A DNA stretch of 64,000 nt from Capitulum mitella. Its lineage: Eukaryota; Arthropoda; Thecostraca; Pollicipedomorpha; Pollicipedidae. Both the position numbers and the translations under genes were made by a program. Below the pieces are notes generated by a model. That model was given only the letters and a program-made list of their open reading frames with translations. It had not been told where the DNA came from and ran no database searches. Within the stretch, counting starts at the first letter, position 1. Each line of letters starts with the position of its first letter. Where the stretch lies: positions 7,487,115 through 7,551,114 of the forward strand of contig CP099839.1 in the NCBI GenBank assembly GCA_030062745.1, in the 5' to 3' direction. Positions 60,205 through 64,000 of this stretch are shown here, one piece after another.

Positions 60205-62475
60205 ACACAGTGGGGCCCTTATCGGTCTGTTGGGGGCCCTGCTGGCCTGTAGGGGCCCCTGCCAGCCTGTGAAGGCACCCTGCAGTTTATGGGGGCCTCT
60301 GCCGGCCTGTAGGGGCCTATGCCGGCCCATATCGTCCCCTGCCAGTCTGCCAGCCAGTAGGGCCCCCTGCTGGACTGAAGGGGCTCCTGCTGGCCTGCGC
60401 AGGGGCCCCCTTGAGAGTTGTCGGTCTTCAGAGGCCCCGCCGGCCTGTAGGGGGCCCTTTCCTGCCTTTTGGGCCCCCTATCGGTCTGCAGGGACCTCCT
60501 GCCGATCTGAAGGGACCCCTGTCAGTTACGGACGGGCCCCGGTTGACATGTGGAGGGAAACCCTGCTGTCCTGTGGAGCCCTTGATTGGCTGTAGGATCC
60601 CCTGCCGGTCGACAGGGGCCCTGTGTTTTCCTGTAAATGGTCCCCTGTCGGCATGCAGGGCCCCCTGCCGGCCTGTTTGGGCCTCCTGCCGGTCTGTATG
60701 GCCCCTACCGGCCTGTGGGGCCGGTAGGGGCCCACAGGCCGTTACTGTCCAGGGGGTCCAGGTGAAGTGAGGGAGGGCACCGCTGGACGAGGACCCGCAG
60801 AATTTTTGCCTGGCTACAGAGGATCCCCTGGGAGGGTCCCCCTGAGTCCGGCAGGATGGTCGCAGGACCCCTGAGATGGCCAGGATGAGGACTGAGTCCT
60901 TAGGACGGTATTGGAGTTCCTGGAATGCCATAGAGGCCCCGAATGGGTTTTACGGACCTGTAAGAAAGCTGAACGTTCCTGATGCAGTTAGAGGGCCTCC
61001 GGGAGCGTTGATGAAGCCTCGAGACGGCAAGGTGGCCCCCAAGATGGACAGAAAGGCCCCTAAAACTCTCCAAGGGTCCCTGGGACAGCAAGAGCGACCC
61101 CAACACGATAAAGGGTTCATGAGACCACTTAAATTACCAGAGAGGCCTGTGAGACGGTAAGAACTTAAGAGGTGCCTAACACGGCATAAGGTGACCCTGG
61201 TCAGCCAGAGGGGGCCCCCTAAACAGGGATTCAACAGTGGCCTTCTCAACCTCGAGAGAGGCCCAAATGGGCTACATTGGTCTTTTTGAAAACCTGTGGG
61301 GTTCTTGATGCAGTCAGGGGGGTCCTGGAAGGTCCGGTGGATCCTAAGACGGCAAGGTGGGCCCCTACACAGAAGATGACCCCTGAGACCGCCAAAAACG
61401 TTGGAGAGCCCTTAGATGATGAGAGGACCTCTTAGACGGTATGGGGCTCTGGACAGCCAGGGTGTGTTAGACGGGTTCTGACATACAAAAGGTCCGCCTC
61501 AGACTGCCAATGAGGCCCCGACTGCCAGACATATCCCATGTAACAGAGGAAGACCCATGATACTGCCATGGAGACTACCGGAAACGTTCAAAGAGCCTTG
61601 ACACTGCGTAGGGACTCTGAAATCGCCAGAGGGCCCATGAGACGGCAAAAATGTTTCCCAGAGACGACAAGAGGGACATCTAGGAGAACAGGGGGTCCAC
61701 TAAGATGGCTAGAGAGGGGCTTTTGAGACCGCTCGCTAGAAGTCTCTAGCAAGGGTCACTGAGACCACCAGAGGTGCCCCTGAAGCTACTAAGCTCTAAG
61801 ACGTCCAGACAGCTCCTGAAACGACCAAAGGACCCAGAGCATTGTCAGAAGCTCCTCTGTCACGGCAGAGAGAGAATTATAGAGGGCCCTTATTATTGTT
61901 TGAGGGGCTTCCTAAACGGCGAAAATTCCCTAAGGACGATAGGAGGGGACCCGAGATGGTTTAAGCGTCCCTGAAACTGCCAGATGGGTCCATGACCCTG
62001 TTCAAAGTGCCCCTGAAACTACCAAAGGAGTGCCTGAGACGTACTGGGGGACGCTGGAAAAGGAATCCGAAACCACTAGATGGCCCTGACACGGTAAACG
62101 ATCCGAGACCACCAAAAAGTTGGCAAAAAAGTCTTCAGAAGCTACGAGGGGGCAGAGAGGCTCCTGAACCAGATACAGACAGGATATTTCAAATACAGGA
62201 AGGGACGCAGCCGCCTAAAATCCGCCGTTGTTGTCATATTTCGGCGGCTTTATGGGGGGAACAAAACGCAAAATCTTCTGAAATGAGGAGACGCACTCGA
62301 ATCTTTTCGCTTACTTTGTATGGTAAAAAAGTGCAAAATTGCATCGAATATTCCAGTCTGAACCCGAGTAAATCAACGTTTTTTTTCATATCTGAGGAGC
62401 AAAAAATGGGGGCCCCAGCGGGGAGGAGGCCCCACGTTGACCATTCCCCCTGGCGAAATCCTGAATCCGCCCCTG
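60205..62475. mobile_element. Second large GGGGCCCC / GAGACGGCA minisatellite element
   Basis: It has the same build as 51768-54438. GGCCTGTAGGGGCCCCTGCC-type units of about 30 bp run from about 60210 to 60740, followed by GAGACGGCAA..GGCCCC units to about 62215. The segments from about 61300 to 62475 match 53120-54438 in order, including AGAAGTCTCTAGCAA, CTCTGTCACGGCAGAGAG and GCAAAAAATGGGGGCC. The right end is CCTGGCGAAATCCTGAATCC then GCCCCTG. The left terminus was not found and may be truncated. No plausible coding sequence. Confidence 0.65.
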
Positions 62476-62479
62476 ATTG

Positions 62480-63355
62480 GCCCTTGGCATCACCTGTCAA
62501 AATACTCTGAATTATCCTCCCAACATAATGCAATGAACGTCCGTTACCATGGGAGAATTTCACTCGTGGGCGATCTGAAGTCGACCGAATTTATCCATAT
62601 AACGCGAAGAGACTGTGGGATTTTTATGCCAGTGTGATCAAAAACATGTTTTGTTCAAGTGAAACATTGCCCGTCCACACACAGATACACTGTTTGACTG
62701 CAGAACATACCTTACCACAAAAGCAGCTGATGCAGTTCCAAAATCCAGCTTTGCAGGATATTAGCAAGCGCGAAATCATAATCTGAGCACGATTTATACT
62801 CCATTTGCATATCTGACATGGCAAGAAACATAAGGGTCATTTGCAGTTGCTTTCGAGGATCAAACCACACTAGCAGGCATCATGTGTCCCCTCCAAAAAT
62901 AATCATATCTAACTCAACGATCACATCGGTGTATCATAAATATCGACTTAGGGACGACGGGATAATGCTTCCCCTCCCACCCCACCCCACGACCGCACTT
63001 CTAATCAATACACCAGCAGACGATGCAGGTCATTTGGTCGACCTTCTCTCGGAGAATTCATTTTGCGATATGTTACGTAACCTAATGAAGGAAATGCCAT
63101 TTTAGAAGACAGAGACCATCATTACGAAAAACACAGATTACTTAAACCCGAAGACACAACATGAAACCAAGGTTACATTCTGACGACGGTGCATGTGACC
63201 CATCCTGAAGCCGATATCAACGTGTATTACCGCGCAAAATTACTTTTAATGGCTGCGAAAAAGTGTCGTTGGAATTTCTCAGAAGCTTCCCTTGCACGCA
63301 GACTTAGATAAAATGGCTTTTACCGTCTTTTAATTCTTCAAAGGAAAAATTTATT
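62480..63355. other. No gene recognised
   Basis: AT-rich sequence with short frames and no repeats noted. Confidence 0.3.
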
Positions 63356-63369
63356 TCCTATTTGAAATG

Positions 63370-63910
63370 CAACGCAGTCTCCAGCTCCACCGCCATATTG
63401 CCGGGCCGCTCCGCCGGCCGCGACTGATCCACTTCCCGGCCCTGAACACAGCGCCCTGCCGAGTCGTGCAGATTAATCGGCACGGCCACCCCGCGGGGGC
63501 CGTTCTTACCTCGGCGTCCGTCCAAACGGGGTCGAACCCAGTGCCACTGGTCGTCAGCAGCGGACGCCAGAAAGGTCTGACACAGAGCGTCAACAAGGCT
63601 CGCTCAGGCGTGGCAGGTGGGCAATGGAAGTCCAGGCACGCGCAGAATAGCGGGAGATAGGCAGCAGCTATTCTTGTGCGGGGGAGGGGGGTTGCGCGGC
63701 TTGGAGGCATGCTGCAGATCCCCTTCGTGAATGCGGAGTCGGCCGCCCGGCGGGTGTAGGGTCACCTTGACCGGCGTGGCGCCATTCCGGACATGTGCGG
63801 TCCGGATTGGTCGAGATGTCAGGTGTCACGTGGTGTGCGGCGTTAAGGTCAGGTCGCCGGGTCGTGGGGAACTGAAATTGTTGAGACCGAGTTCAGGCCG
63901 AGCAGGCGGA
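63370..63910. other. GC-rich island with a possible minus-strand first exon
   Basis: On the minus strand an ATG at 63710 opens a frame with a basic start and a hydrophobic stretch (IAAAYLPLFCACLDF) that could be a signal peptide. The frame reaches a good splice-donor sequence, CCGAG|GTAAGA, at about 63510. A signal-peptide exon of a minus-strand gene such as the Dpr-like gene would be expected to look like this, but the linking exons are unknown and the protein sequence is not recognisable. GGGGTCGAACCCAGTG on the plus strand also resembles a tRNA box B. Confidence 0.2.
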
Positions 63911-64000
63911 ACGGAGCGCGAGTCAAAACCGCCAGATTAGGAAAACAGAGCTGCAACTGACTCACTGAGTGACGGAGAAGACCACGCTTACACTTATTTT

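Overview
This is a repeat-rich eukaryotic nuclear window, most likely from an arthropod. A crustacean is plausible because the exons are very GC-rich and sit in moderately AT-rich intronic sequence, but that is inference. There are no bacterial-type operons. Most open frames are random or lie inside repeats.

The only recognisable host gene is on the minus strand near the left end. Two exons (about 7271-7590 and 3387-3551) with matching GT/AG splice sites in phase 0 encode the first immunoglobulin domain of a Dpr-like (defective proboscis extension response) cell-surface protein of the nervous system. The gene continues off the left edge (second Ig domain). Its 5' end lies at higher coordinates, so part of the window may be its 5' introns. 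GC-rich islands at about 6.5, 11.3, 12.5, 13.7, 25.2, 27.3, 30.0, 55.7 and 63.5 kb have no recognisable protein; they could be 5' exons, promoters or CpG-island-like regulatory DNA.

The rest is dominated by mobile elements. (1) A hAT-type DNA transposon at 31323-34231 has long terminal inverted repeats, a perfect 8-bp target duplication and a decayed transposase of an otherwise poorly described lineage with FDTTASNTG and ACRHH motifs. (2) A family of about 1.2-kb non-autonomous elements ends in TTAA-CCCTATTCCCGG (piggyBac-like). The best copies are at 41835-43031, 44692-45908, 50319-51530 and 40298-44103 (interrupted), with relics near 15.2-16.3 and 48.1 kb. (3) Two Foldback-like elements (5537-5801 and 41396-43907) have arms made of degenerate ATGGCGAA repeats in inverted orientation and 9-bp target duplications. 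The second sits inside one TTAA element and contains another, a three-layer nest. (4) Two large elements (51768-54438 and 60205-62475) are built from about 30-35-bp GGGGCCCC / GAGACGGCA minisatellite units. The first and a 210-bp element at 48793-49002 share terminal motifs. (5) There are two broken Tc1/mariner-type transposase genes (158-890 and 21960-22866), a terminus of another hAT-type element at 2225-2312, and two SINE-like fragments.

A cross-cutting feature is repeated nuclear-receptor half-sites (AGGTCA/TGACCT). They occur in a 153-bp tandem repeat at 1.29-1.74 kb, in a minisatellite with four DR1-type sites at 19.15-19.39 kb, and inside several transposon families. All coordinates of repeats were read by eye; no alignment or database search was run.
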